Origin: Pseudobutyrivibrio ruminis
Lineage (GTDB): Bacteria; Bacillota; Clostridia; Lachnospirales; Lachnospiraceae
Direction of reading: 5' to 3'
Assembly: GCF_015057245.1 (NCBI RefSeq)
Contig: NZ_SVET01000004.1
Coordinates: 62,001 to 126,000 of the forward strand
DNA: 64,000 bases
In this document: positions 1 to 8,334 of the stretch, piece by piece
Layout of the letters: each line of letters begins with the position of its first letter
Numbering within the stretch: the stretch's first letter is position 1
The notes under the pieces: generated by a model
What the model saw: the letters and a program-made list of their open reading frames with translations, nothing else
Told to the model about the DNA's origin: nothing
Databases searched by the model: none
Translations under genes and position numbers: made by a program

Positions 1-1
1 A

Positions 2-1801
2 CGTTTGGATATAGATGATTATGATATTAGAATGTTCGCAAATGGAAATGACGGACATATAAAGCTTAATTTCATTTGTCCATCGGATTGGCAATCTGTG
101 GATGTAGCTGGAAGACAGGGCCACTACATCAGAATTCAGTTAATTCAATCCTATAATTGCTACATGGTGCCATCTAATCATCACTACCCAGTCTTTAAGA
201 ATCTCAAGTGTTCTTATGATTACAATGGCAAAACCTATAAACCTAAAGAGGTTACACTAATTAGTGGAACAGGAATAAGAGATGTTAGCAATGAAGTGAG
301 CATAGATGAAAGCGTAGATTTGTTTCACCCTAGTCAGTATAACGAGGATGCTTTATATCTATGTTTAGATAAAAAACCAATGAATGGTCCGATAGGAATG
401 TTTGTGGGACTATCGGCAAGTACTTCACTTCCATTCCAACCATTTGCTTTGGAATATTTAGCTAGAGATGGATTCAAGCAAATACAGGTGGAGGATGACA
501 CACATAATCTATCTCAAAATGGAGTAATCAGGTTTTTACCGCCGGAGGATATAGTAAAAAGAAAAATGGAAGGAATTGAAGGCTATTGGATTAGAATTGT
601 AAGCTCTAAAGAAAGCAATTCTGAAACGGTTCCTCCTATTATTGAACAGCTTAAGATAAACGCGGTTGAAGTCTTGAATGTAGATTCCCAGGATGAACAG
701 GTATTTTACCTGGATGAGATAACACCTAATATGTCCTTCCCTCTCGAGGGAAACAATATTCTGGATATTGATTTGTGGGTAAATGAGAGAAATGTCCTAA
801 CAAAGGAGCAAATGGAAGCTCTTTTAAAAAACAGTCCTGAGAGAGTGAAAGCAGATGTGGATATTCTTGGAGCAATTCAGAATTTCTACGTGAAATGGGA
901 TGAAGTGGATTCATTAGAGTTTTCCACAAAGGAGGACAGACATTATATTTTAAATAGGGTCACAAACCGAGTTTTCTTTGGTGATGGTTTGTATACCAAG
1001 ATACCAACATATATGGATGGCCCGGCCTTTGCAGTATTTGTTAGAAGCTGCGATGGGGAGAAGGGAAATGTAAGCGAAGGAGCAATTGACCAGTCAGTTG
1101 AGTATTTGGAGTTTATTGGAGATATTTCAAATCCGCTACCTGCATCGGGAGGAAACAATATCGAAAGCTTCCAGAACGCTTTGAAGCATGGGGCAAATCT
1201 TCTTAGCAACAGCGGCAGGCTTGTGTCACCGGCAGACTACATAAGAGATATATCTGCCATGTCCAACAATATTGAGCATGTTGCGGTAGTCAGTGGTGTG
1301 GATCAGTTTTTAAGAAAGAGTGAGAATCGCTTAAATATAATTGTACTTATGAAAGACTTTGAAAAGAACTCACTTACATTTCAAAGACTGGCTCCAACAA
1401 TAAAAAGATATGTTGTAGAAAACAGCGAGCTTACAATTGCTGAGGATGATGTCCATGTAATGGAGCCGCTGAAAGTGAAAATATCTGTGGATGCTTGGAT
1501 AAGACGAGATATGACAGAGGATAGTTTTACTGTTATAGAAAAAATGAAGGGAGTACTTAGGGAGTATCTAAATCCAATTTCGTCAGACAGTCATATGGGC
1601 TGGGATATAGGGGTTATACCAAGAAGAAAGCAGATATTTATGAAGCTTAATTCTGTTAGTGGAGCTAATAGAGTGGAACGAATGGAAGTAGTTGCAGAGT
1701 ACACAGATGCTGATGGAACTCATTTTGTTACACTGGAGGAACTACCTAATAATATGTTCTTTGTGGTTGTTAGTGGGGAACATAGAATACATACATTTTA
1801 G
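2..1801 (+). CDS. eCIS/phage baseplate assembly protein J, 5'-truncated by the window
   Basis: The reading frame is open from base 2 with no convincing start inside the window (a TTG at base 5 lacks a ribosome site), so this is the C-terminal 599 codons of a longer protein. Residues about 290-420 carry the hallmarks of the putative baseplate assembly family of contractile injection systems. These are a W-x-EVD stretch with DRHYILNRVTNRVFFGDG, then GNVSEGAIDQ, then NPLPASGGNNIESFQNA and GRLVSPADYIRDI. In that family the protein forms the wedge of the baseplate that links the tube end to the sheath. A second J-like gene follows after 24 bases, the paired arrangement seen in Afp11/Afp12-type eCIS loci. 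The sheath, tube, spike and tape-measure genes expected of such a locus would lie upstream of the window. Confidence 0.88.
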   Translation, partial: RLDIDDYDIRMFANGNDGHIKLNFICPSDWQSVDVAGRQGHYIRIQLIQSYNCYMVPSNHHYPVFKNLKCSYDYNGKTYKPKEVTLISGTGIRDVSNEVSIDESVDLFHPSQYNEDALYLCLDKKPMNGPIGMFVGLSASTSLPFQPFALEYLARDGFKQIQVEDDTHNLSQNGVIRFLPPEDIVKRKMEGIEGYWIRIVSSKESNSETVPPIIEQLKINAVEVLNVDSQDEQVFYLDEITPNMSFPLEGNNILDIDLWVNERNVLTKEQMEALLKNSPERVKADVDILGAIQNFYVKWDEVDSLEFSTKEDRHYILNRVTNRVFFGDGLYTKIPTYMDGPAFAVFVRSCDGEKGNVSEGAIDQSVEYLEFIGDISNPLPASGGNNIESFQNALKHGANLLSNSGRLVSPADYIRDISAMSNNIEHVAVVSGVDQFLRKSENRLNIIVLMKDFEKNSLTFQRLAPTIKRYVVENSELTIAEDDVHVMEPLKVKISVDAWIRRDMTEDSFTVIEKMKGVLREYLNPISSDSHMGWDIGVIPRRKQIFMKLNSVSGANRVERMEVVAEYTDADGTHFVTLEELPNNMFFVVVSGEHRIHTF

Positions 1802-1825
1802 TAAACGTGGGCGAGAGGTATTGGG

Positions 1826-3913
1826 ATGATTTTTACACAGGAAGATAAACTGGATAGTTATGAAGATGTCATGGAACGAGCAAAAATGCAGATTCCTTTA
1901 TATTGTAAAGAATGGACTAATTTTCATCCTTCAGATCCAGGAATTACGATTCTGGAGAACCTTTTTGCTTTCCAATTAAATCAGCAGAGACAGATTGCAT
2001 CAGTACCACCTGAAGTGGAAGAAAAGCTCCTTAACATGATGAACTTTAGGCGATTCAACAACAAGTGCGCTAGAGTTCTGCTTCAGACAATTAATGCCGA
2101 CGAACCATTTCTAATCCCTGTTAATCAGCGTTTCACTTTGGGAGACCTTTCCTATGAGTGTAATCGTCAGGTAGCCATCGGTGGAAACAAATTGACAGGG
2201 GTTTATAGCGTATCAAATACAGGTGAGATAGAAGATTTATCACTACTTCTCTATGAAGATATGATTGTTGAACGCTTTCCTTTTGGCAAGGATGCAAAGG
2301 AAGGAATGGGAATATATCTTTGTATGGAAAATCCAATCCAGCAAGGGGATGAGGTTATCTTCTATCTTAGACATGCCCATAATGAATGGCGCAATCCAGC
2401 AAAGGATAGAAAATTTGTTAATACTTTTGGGGAAATAAAATGGGAAGCTTATACAGATAAAGGCTTTGTTCCAATTACGGTTCATGATTATACAGGTGGA
2501 ATGGTAGCTAGCGGAGAGCTTAGAATAAAGCAAAATGCTGGCGAAATGAAGGAATATAGCTTTGATAATGGTGCGAGTGGTTATGTGATTAGAGGAATCT
2601 TGGAAGAATCTAATTATGACGTGGTCCCAGTGCTAAATGGTATATATGGTTTTCTGTTTGAGGTATGGCAGAAAAGCACGGAAAGTACTTGCCTAACATT
2701 TGCTAAAGGTAAAGAAATACCACTATATTTGGATTTGTTGGAAGAGGGCTATCTTAGAGTTTATTGTAAAGAAAAAGATGGCAAATATTACCAGTACAAT
2801 GCAGGTGAAGTAAAAAGAGGAACTCGATTTTTCGATGTTGAGCACGTGGGGTATGGAAGATTTATATTTAGATTTCCCGTCTCTGTTGCAGCAGGAAATG
2901 ATTCCATTAAAATCGTGGTCTACAGCGAGAAAATGATGCGCAATTATCGTATAGGCGAATTGTATGGTTTCGATGATCAGGAATTTGATATTATAGTTGA
3001 AAATATAGTAAAGGAATCGTTCTCTCTTTTGGTAGAAACAGAGGAGCCAGATCACAGCTTATCATATAGTTTTGTGAAGCCTGATAGAACAGGGGACGGA
3101 GCGTTAAATTATAGTCTGGATGAAAATAGTGGACATATTGTTGTTCACGATGCAGGCAATTATATCAATTCTAATATATATGTTTGTGGTTGCGCCATTA
3201 CACAGGGAGAAAAAGGAAATATCCTGCCGGGTAAGATATTTACTCCCGAAGGCTATGACAGCGATATCGTATTTACGAATCCTGCCCCAGGAGAAGGTGG
3301 TAGAGCAGGAGAAACAATCAAGGAACTTTGTAATCGCTTCTTAGGAGATTTAAGGCAACCATATACACTTGTAAGAGAAAGCGATTACGAGAAGCTTGTA
3401 AAACAAATTCCAGAGCTTTGCATTAAAAAGGTTCATGCTTACAAGGATGATAATAGTAATGATATATATGTAAGTCTGATGCCATATTCTGACAAGAAGA
3501 ACCAAGGTATTTCAAAGCTGTATTCAACAGTTATCACTGAATATTTACAGGAAAGACGAATGCTTACAACTAAGGTTTCCTTAGTACAGCCTGTGTATGT
3601 TCCAGTGGATGTGCATGGTACCATCTATGTAAAAAAGAACTACAAAAATTGCGCTGGAGAAATAAAGGAATTTCTAAACAAGACATTGGATTATGTGGAA
3701 GGACCACAAAACTTTGGTGATATTCTTTCATTCCACGATTTGTTCCACGAACTGGAGCAATTGGATTGTGTTGATTTTGTTTATGATTTTAGTATCACTC
3801 CAAGAGATAGAACACACGCCAAGTTAAATGGAATGGATATTGTTCCAAACAAAAATGCAATACTTATACCAGGCGAATTGTTTGTTGATATAGAAACTAA
3901 TATTGAGGAATAG
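1826..3913 (+). CDS. eCIS baseplate J-like protein (second paralogue)
   Basis: This 695-residue protein starts at an ATG preceded by GAGAGG. Near residues 30-55 it has EWTNFHPSDPGITILENLFAFQLNQ, the N-terminal signature of baseplate-J proteins (W-x-PSDPG-ITLLE). Residues about 500-690 hold the C-terminal half: a GRAGETIKELCNRF segment, a TLVRESDYEKLV segment and a long alpha/beta region ending in DFVYDFSITPRD. It should pair with the preceding J-like protein in the baseplate wedge. The middle region (residues 110-480) is not recognised and may be an insertion specific to this lineage. The next gene begins 2 bases after its stop, so translation is probably coupled. Confidence 0.85.
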   Translation: MIFTQEDKLDSYEDVMERAKMQIPLYCKEWTNFHPSDPGITILENLFAFQLNQQRQIASVPPEVEEKLLNMMNFRRFNNKCARVLLQTINADEPFLIPVNQRFTLGDLSYECNRQVAIGGNKLTGVYSVSNTGEIEDLSLLLYEDMIVERFPFGKDAKEGMGIYLCMENPIQQGDEVIFYLRHAHNEWRNPAKDRKFVNTFGEIKWEAYTDKGFVPITVHDYTGGMVASGELRIKQNAGEMKEYSFDNGASGYVIRGILEESNYDVVPVLNGIYGFLFEVWQKSTESTCLTFAKGKEIPLYLDLLEEGYLRVYCKEKDGKYYQYNAGEVKRGTRFFDVEHVGYGRFIFRFPVSVAAGNDSIKIVVYSEKMMRNYRIGELYGFDDQEFDIIVENIVKESFSLLVETEEPDHSLSYSFVKPDRTGDGALNYSLDENSGHIVVHDAGNYINSNIYVCGCAITQGEKGNILPGKIFTPEGYDSDIVFTNPAPGEGGRAGETIKELCNRFLGDLRQPYTLVRESDYEKLVKQIPELCIKKVHAYKDDNSNDIYVSLMPYSDKKNQGISKLYSTVITEYLQERRMLTTKVSLVQPVYVPVDVHGTIYVKKNYKNCAGEIKEFLNKTLDYVEGPQNFGDILSFHDLFHELEQLDCVDFVYDFSITPRDRTHAKLNGMDIVPNKNAILIPGELFVDIETNIEE

Positions 3914-3915
3914 AT

Positions 3916-4989
3916 ATGGCATATTTAAGAAACTACGCATTTAAAAAGAGCCGTCTCGAAAAGGCAGCCCGCTATGGAGTTACCTTGGATGGTGAGACAA
4001 TCAAACTAAATAATGATTCCTATGAGCATGGAATCTTTTTTGACGCTCTTGACAGTGGTGATACCGAAACACCTTGGGGACGTTTGTCTATGGAGATAGA
4101 AAAAAGTGAAGAAGTGCTTTTTAGAGTTCATGTGTTTGCCACAGACAGTAAATATATTAATGAGACTGCTACATGGAGTGAATTCTTTTTAGATGAAAAT
4201 GTTTCGTTGGAGGAAAAGGCTAAGACATTTATCAATATGGAAGATAAAATGTATCTTGCTACAAATGATGCCATCCTTTTTGACGTAGTTGGTAGATATT
4301 GTTTTATATATCTGGAGTTACTTGGAACTGATGAGTGCAGTATATCAAATATGCGAATGTTTCTACCGGGTGATAACTTTTTCCAAACGTTGCCAGAGGT
4401 ATATCTGCAGAACAATGATTTCTTGAAAAATTATTTATCTATTTTTTCAAGTATTTACAATGACTTTCAGGAACAGCTTGAAGCTGCACCAAAACTTTTA
4501 GATATTGATACAACACCGGTGGAGCTCTTGCCTGTTTTTGCTAGCTGGATGGGTGTAAATGTTGAAGGAAGTTTTTTGAGCGATAGTCAGTTAAGAGACT
4601 TGGTGAAAAATCTGTATTACCTTAATAGAATGAAGGGCACCAGGGCTGCTCTTGAAAAAATATGCGAGATTGTCCTTGGTGAAAAGCCGATTATTGTTGA
4701 ACAGGCCATGATGGATAATCAGGATGTTGAAAAAAATGTATATGGTAATTCACCATTTGACATTGTCATGTTCGTTGAAAATTTTGTATCAGAAGACAAG
4801 CGTATGCAGATTATGTATTTACTGAAGCAATTTATTCCAGTCCGGGCAAATTTAAACATCGTTTATCTTGAGAAGAAGTCTGATATGGATGGTTACACGT
4901 ATCTTGATATGAATGCTTGGATGTATGATGAAAAGACTGCGAACTTAGATGATAAAGACAGGTTGGATGGACATATTATCATCCATTAG
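3916..4989 (+). CDS. Phage tail protein I (P2 gpI-like) baseplate component
   Basis: This is a 357-residue protein with GAGGA seven bases before the ATG. The segment from about residue 155 to 270 (LPEVYLQNNDFLKNYLSIFSS, then IDTTPVELLPVFASWMG, then LYYLNRMKGTRAALEKICEI) matches the phage tail protein domain of the P2 gpI type. That domain sits at the baseplate and links wedge proteins to fibres. The N-terminal 150 residues look like a separate beta-rich domain that could bind a fibre or the envelope; this is inference. The C-terminal 60 residues (MNAWMYDEKTANLDDKDRLDGHIIIH) resemble the short tails found on Gram-positive tail I proteins. It follows the two J proteins directly, supporting an eCIS baseplate order. 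Confidence 0.85.
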   Translation: MAYLRNYAFKKSRLEKAARYGVTLDGETIKLNNDSYEHGIFFDALDSGDTETPWGRLSMEIEKSEEVLFRVHVFATDSKYINETATWSEFFLDENVSLEEKAKTFINMEDKMYLATNDAILFDVVGRYCFIYLELLGTDECSISNMRMFLPGDNFFQTLPEVYLQNNDFLKNYLSIFSSIYNDFQEQLEAAPKLLDIDTTPVELLPVFASWMGVNVEGSFLSDSQLRDLVKNLYYLNRMKGTRAALEKICEIVLGEKPIIVEQAMMDNQDVEKNVYGNSPFDIVMFVENFVSEDKRMQIMYLLKQFIPVRANLNIVYLEKKSDMDGYTYLDMNAWMYDEKTANLDDKDRLDGHIIIH

Positions 4990-5002
4990 TAGGAGTATTG
5001 CT

Positions 5003-5299
5003 ATGTATGAAAGCGCTAATTGGGAAGCATACCTTAAACAAGTCATTGATGATGCAAAAGCTAATGCTGAAAAAAATAAATCAGGTGAGTGGAAACGTGA
5101 TGATGGAGAACAGGTGAATGAGCTTTATATGACAAGACCTAATCTTGTTTCTATTAATGCTGAAAATACTGATGTTTTTCATGCAATGGCGGAGGCATAT
5201 GCAATAAATAACAAGCAAAGTGTTTTTGATAGACAGGCATTATTCCATACAGATAGTACAGAGGTGAGGGAAAAATCTGTGGACACAACAGATATGTGA
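5003..5299 (+). CDS. Small hypothetical protein in the eCIS operon (98 aa)
   Basis: The ATG at 5003 has AGGAG eight bases upstream and gives a 98-residue acidic, hydrophilic protein beginning MYESANWEAYLKQVIDDAK. The open frame extends further upstream into the preceding gene, but no ribosome site supports an earlier start. I do not recognise a family. It has no signal peptide and no membrane segment. The first 30 residues should form an amphipathic helix, and there are no cysteines. Its place between the tail I gene and the large 818-residue protein suggests a minor structural or adaptor role in the particle. Confidence 0.6.
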   Translation: MYESANWEAYLKQVIDDAKANAEKNKSGEWKRDDGEQVNELYMTRPNLVSINAENTDVFHAMAEAYAINNKQSVFDRQALFHTDSTEVREKSVDTTDM

Positions 5300-5323
5300 A
5301 TATTGGGGTAGGGTGGTTAATAA

Positions 5324-7780
5324 ATGGCGAAAAATACACTTGAAATCCAAAAAGAACACAAAAAAATAAATAAAGAAATGGCTAAGGCGGCAAATGCATA
5401 TATGCGTATGAGAACACTGCGCAAGGATGATGTGGATGGAGCATATACAACTGGTGCGGACATCGATAGATTTATGCATGCTCTCGTTGAAATATATGCT
5501 GATACCATAAGATCTTATTTGGAAATGCCATCTAGCAAGAGGGATGAGTCCATAGAAACTAGCTTGCTGGTAGATGCATTTTATCATTATAAAGATGAGA
5601 AAATTGAAGAGGATGATAGTGTTAAATCAATTGTAAAAGAAAAAGTTGAGATGGTTGGCGGACAATTTGAACCTGAAAATGTAGACGACAAAGACGAGGA
5701 AAATAACGATCAGGGGCTTACTAGTGCTCAGAAAAATGGACTTAGAGAAATAGCAAAATGGATGTATAGAAATTCTTTCAGGCAAGGCAGAATTGATTGG
5801 ATAAAGAATATTGGACTTTCTGTAGCGCAATGGGCTAAACATGGAAATTTTCAGTCAGATTACAGCTATACATCTTATGATAAACACTACAATGTTGATC
5901 AGATCATGAGCAAAAGCGAGCGTGAGAAGCTGCTAATTTACTATTTGGTAGAAAATAGGAAAACTAATGGAACAACTGTACAACCTGAGGACGTAAATGC
6001 TTCCCAGTCTTATGTGCCTAATCTTGAAAATTTTAAAGACCGTATGATAGCCACTAGGTGGAAGTTCTGGAAACGTGTTCAGGGTAATGAGATATATTGG
6101 GAAAAACTTGGAACTGCTGCTCAACTAGCAGAGCAAAATGCTTTTTATTTGACAGCTTTAAAAGGCAGCGAGGTGGTTGATGAAAATATCATAAAAAATG
6201 ATGCCGAAGAAAAAGTTAACGATGAACTTAAAGAAGAAGTCAAGGAAGAAGCTGAAGGAGAAGCTAAAGGACAAGCCCAAACAGCAGCTAAAAAAGAATT
6301 CAAAGAAAGTGATAGAGAAGAAGCTAAAAAGAAGCTAATAGATATAGGAAGAAAAGGAAGTGAGCGAAAAATACTAATTGAAGAGTTTGATGACATGCTT
6401 AAGGAGTATCAAGCTCTTATTACAAAAAGGGATGATTTAGTTAAGGACACAGAAGAATATAATGAGAATGAAAATACTATAAAGAATAAAGAACAATTAC
6501 TGCAAGATAAGTTAAATAAGATTGTGGCCATAAATAAAGAACTGCCTAATAAAGATGAACTTATTGAAATAATCTACAAATGTGCTGATAGTACTTCAGA
6601 AGATAAGAAATCATCAATAACTGGATATATTGCTATGGGATCGGGCAGCCTTTTAGGAAATGGTTTGGCTGCATTACCTTCGGCCCATAATTTTATAAGT
6701 ATTGGCACCATACCTGCTGAAAACCTTAACATAGCTGGTGGCGCATTTGGAACACTAGGAGCAGTTTCCAAACTCGTTTCTGCGTATTATTCGTTGAGAA
6801 GTCTGCTTAATACAAAAGATGTACAGACTTTCGCAGAAAATACAGCTCAAGGATTAAAGGTTGCAAGGACTACAGCTGAAGGTCTCTATATGGGCGCTGC
6901 AGGACTTTCTAAAATCATTCAACATGTTGAAAAAGCTGGAATGACTTTGAATAACACGACAGAAAAACTTAGTTCGTATATTACAGGTACTACTGTTGTT
7001 GCAGGAATAGGAATGGTTACTGAAGGCATATCATTTATTGAAGCTTACAATCGCTATGATGATACAAGTATTGCTGCAGGATACTTGAAAGACGTAGAAG
7101 CAGCAAAGAAGAAAAGAAGGGAGCTTTCAGGTAGAAAAAAGCTATCAGAGAATGACCGACGCGAGGATGTACTTGATAAAATGCTTTCTGCGAACAACAG
7201 GCGAAAGCGAAAAACTGCTATGTTTGATATGGTAGGCAGCGGTATAGCTTTTGCAGGAAATACGGTTACAGTTATGGGACCGTTATCTCCTGTAGGTATG
7301 ATATTATCCCTAGTAGGTACAGGTGTTAAAGTAATAGGAACCTTGTGGAATATGTGGGATAGCCATAAGGGAAAGAAGGAAACGGTATATAATTTCTTTG
7401 GTGTTTATGATGCTTATAATCAATTGATAAGTGTGGCTCCTGAGAAGCAGAAGCAAACGTTTATAAATGAAAAGAAGGCTGTATTGAAAGAGCTTAGACA
7501 CATGATTCTAGCAAAACTGAACCTGTTTTCTTTAGACCAAGGTTATTTCTACGCTGTGCGAAAAATGGCAGAATTGTTGTATTACAAAACATTTTTCAAA
7601 AATGACCGTTCTACACTTTTAACAAGGGACGATTTGAAATCGGCTAATTATCAATATGTGAAAAGTGAGTATGTTCCACGCCTGAAGGCGTTGGGATTCA
7701 AACCACAATTTCCTGGAAGAGCTGAAGCTAATGGGTTCCCACAAATTACAGTCAATATGATAATGGTAAAATTACAATAG
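5324..7780 (+). CDS. Large coiled-coil/hydrophobic protein, candidate eCIS cargo (818 aa)
   Basis: I do not recognise a named family. Three zones are visible. Residues 1-270 are mixed helical. Residues 275-400 are a Lys/Glu-rich coiled coil. Residues 425-680 alternate glycine/alanine-rich hydrophobic stretches (GYIAMGSGSLLGNGLAALPS, TTVVAGIGMVTEGISFIEAY, MVGSGIAFAGNTVTVMG) with a very basic segment (KKKRRELSGRKK). The last 110 residues are helical and end in a Phe/Pro-rich tail. There is no signal peptide. The C-terminal half is laid out like that of the 1180-residue protein encoded at 14975-18517, and both lie beside a small protein of similar type. I infer an eCIS-loaded effector that perturbs membranes. 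A tape-measure or structural role is the main alternative. Confidence 0.6.
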   Translation: MAKNTLEIQKEHKKINKEMAKAANAYMRMRTLRKDDVDGAYTTGADIDRFMHALVEIYADTIRSYLEMPSSKRDESIETSLLVDAFYHYKDEKIEEDDSVKSIVKEKVEMVGGQFEPENVDDKDEENNDQGLTSAQKNGLREIAKWMYRNSFRQGRIDWIKNIGLSVAQWAKHGNFQSDYSYTSYDKHYNVDQIMSKSEREKLLIYYLVENRKTNGTTVQPEDVNASQSYVPNLENFKDRMIATRWKFWKRVQGNEIYWEKLGTAAQLAEQNAFYLTALKGSEVVDENIIKNDAEEKVNDELKEEVKEEAEGEAKGQAQTAAKKEFKESDREEAKKKLIDIGRKGSERKILIEEFDDMLKEYQALITKRDDLVKDTEEYNENENTIKNKEQLLQDKLNKIVAINKELPNKDELIEIIYKCADSTSEDKKSSITGYIAMGSGSLLGNGLAALPSAHNFISIGTIPAENLNIAGGAFGTLGAVSKLVSAYYSLRSLLNTKDVQTFAENTAQGLKVARTTAEGLYMGAAGLSKIIQHVEKAGMTLNNTTEKLSSYITGTTVVAGIGMVTEGISFIEAYNRYDDTSIAAGYLKDVEAAKKKRRELSGRKKLSENDRREDVLDKMLSANNRRKRKTAMFDMVGSGIAFAGNTVTVMGPLSPVGMILSLVGTGVKVIGTLWNMWDSHKGKKETVYNFFGVYDAYNQLISVAPEKQKQTFINEKKAVLKELRHMILAKLNLFSLDQGYFYAVRKMAELLYYKTFFKNDRSTLLTRDDLKSANYQYVKSEYVPRLKALGFKPQFPGRAEANGFPQITVNMIMVKLQ

Positions 7781-7786
7781 GAGATA

Positions 7787-8308
7787 ATGATGGAAGAAAA
7801 AACTAAAAGAGAAAGACAATTATTGAAACTTTTGTTAGCTGATATGGAAGAAGCACATATGGAGCCGGAATACTTTGAAAATGCTGTGCCTCAATCCAAC
7901 ACGGATATGATTCGGACCTTTCATCCATATTATGGCGAGGTTGAAGAAGGGATTATTGGCGAGTACTATTTTATGCCATCAGGCGCTAGCAAGGATATGT
8001 ATTATTTCACTGCCGTTATGACATTAGCAAACGATATAGACCCTAAATATATCCCGGTTGTAACAGAGGCAATTTCAAAGCTTAATTTTTATATGCCTGT
8101 AGGAAGTTTTGTATTGAATAAAACAGGCGATATTCTGGCTTTTAAAGTATCAGAAATTCTGAGTAATGACATTGATATAGAAAGTTCCGTTAAACTTATG
8201 AATTTGGCGTCATCTCATGCTATACAGCTTCCAGAACGATATGTTCAAGTTCTACTTCAGCTTGCAGATGGTAGTTTATCTTTGGAACAATTTCTTATGC
8301 TTTTTTAG
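7787..8308 (+). CDS. Small acidic protein, possible cargo chaperone (173 aa)
   Basis: GGAG precedes tandem ATGs at 7787 and 7790. The 173-residue protein is acidic. Its core is a mixed alpha/beta region (EGIIGEYYFMPSGASKDMYYFTAVMTLAND, then IPVVTEAISKLNFYMPVGSFVLNKTGDILAFKVSEIL) followed by two helices ending SLSLEQFLMLF. The same order of elements occurs in the 221-residue protein encoded at 14268-14933. By eye the fold resembles YbjN or type III secretion chaperone-like proteins, but this is inference and I cannot name a family. It lies 6 bases after the 818-residue gene, as a dedicated chaperone would. Confidence 0.55.
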   Translation: MMEEKTKRERQLLKLLLADMEEAHMEPEYFENAVPQSNTDMIRTFHPYYGEVEEGIIGEYYFMPSGASKDMYYFTAVMTLANDIDPKYIPVVTEAISKLNFYMPVGSFVLNKTGDILAFKVSEILSNDIDIESSVKLMNLASSHAIQLPERYVQVLLQLADGSLSLEQFLMLF

Positions 8309-8334
8309 GCTAGATAGAAAAAGGGGAGTTTTTC

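Noticed and set aside
4949..5002. Earlier start for the 98-residue protein
   Set aside because: It would overlap the tail I gene and lacks a ribosome site, whereas 5003 has AGGAG at good spacing.
5324..7780. Tape-measure protein
   Set aside because: The alternating coiled-coil and hydrophobic layout would fit, but a second similar protein in the locus and the adjacent small acidic proteins favour cargo; it remains an alternative.
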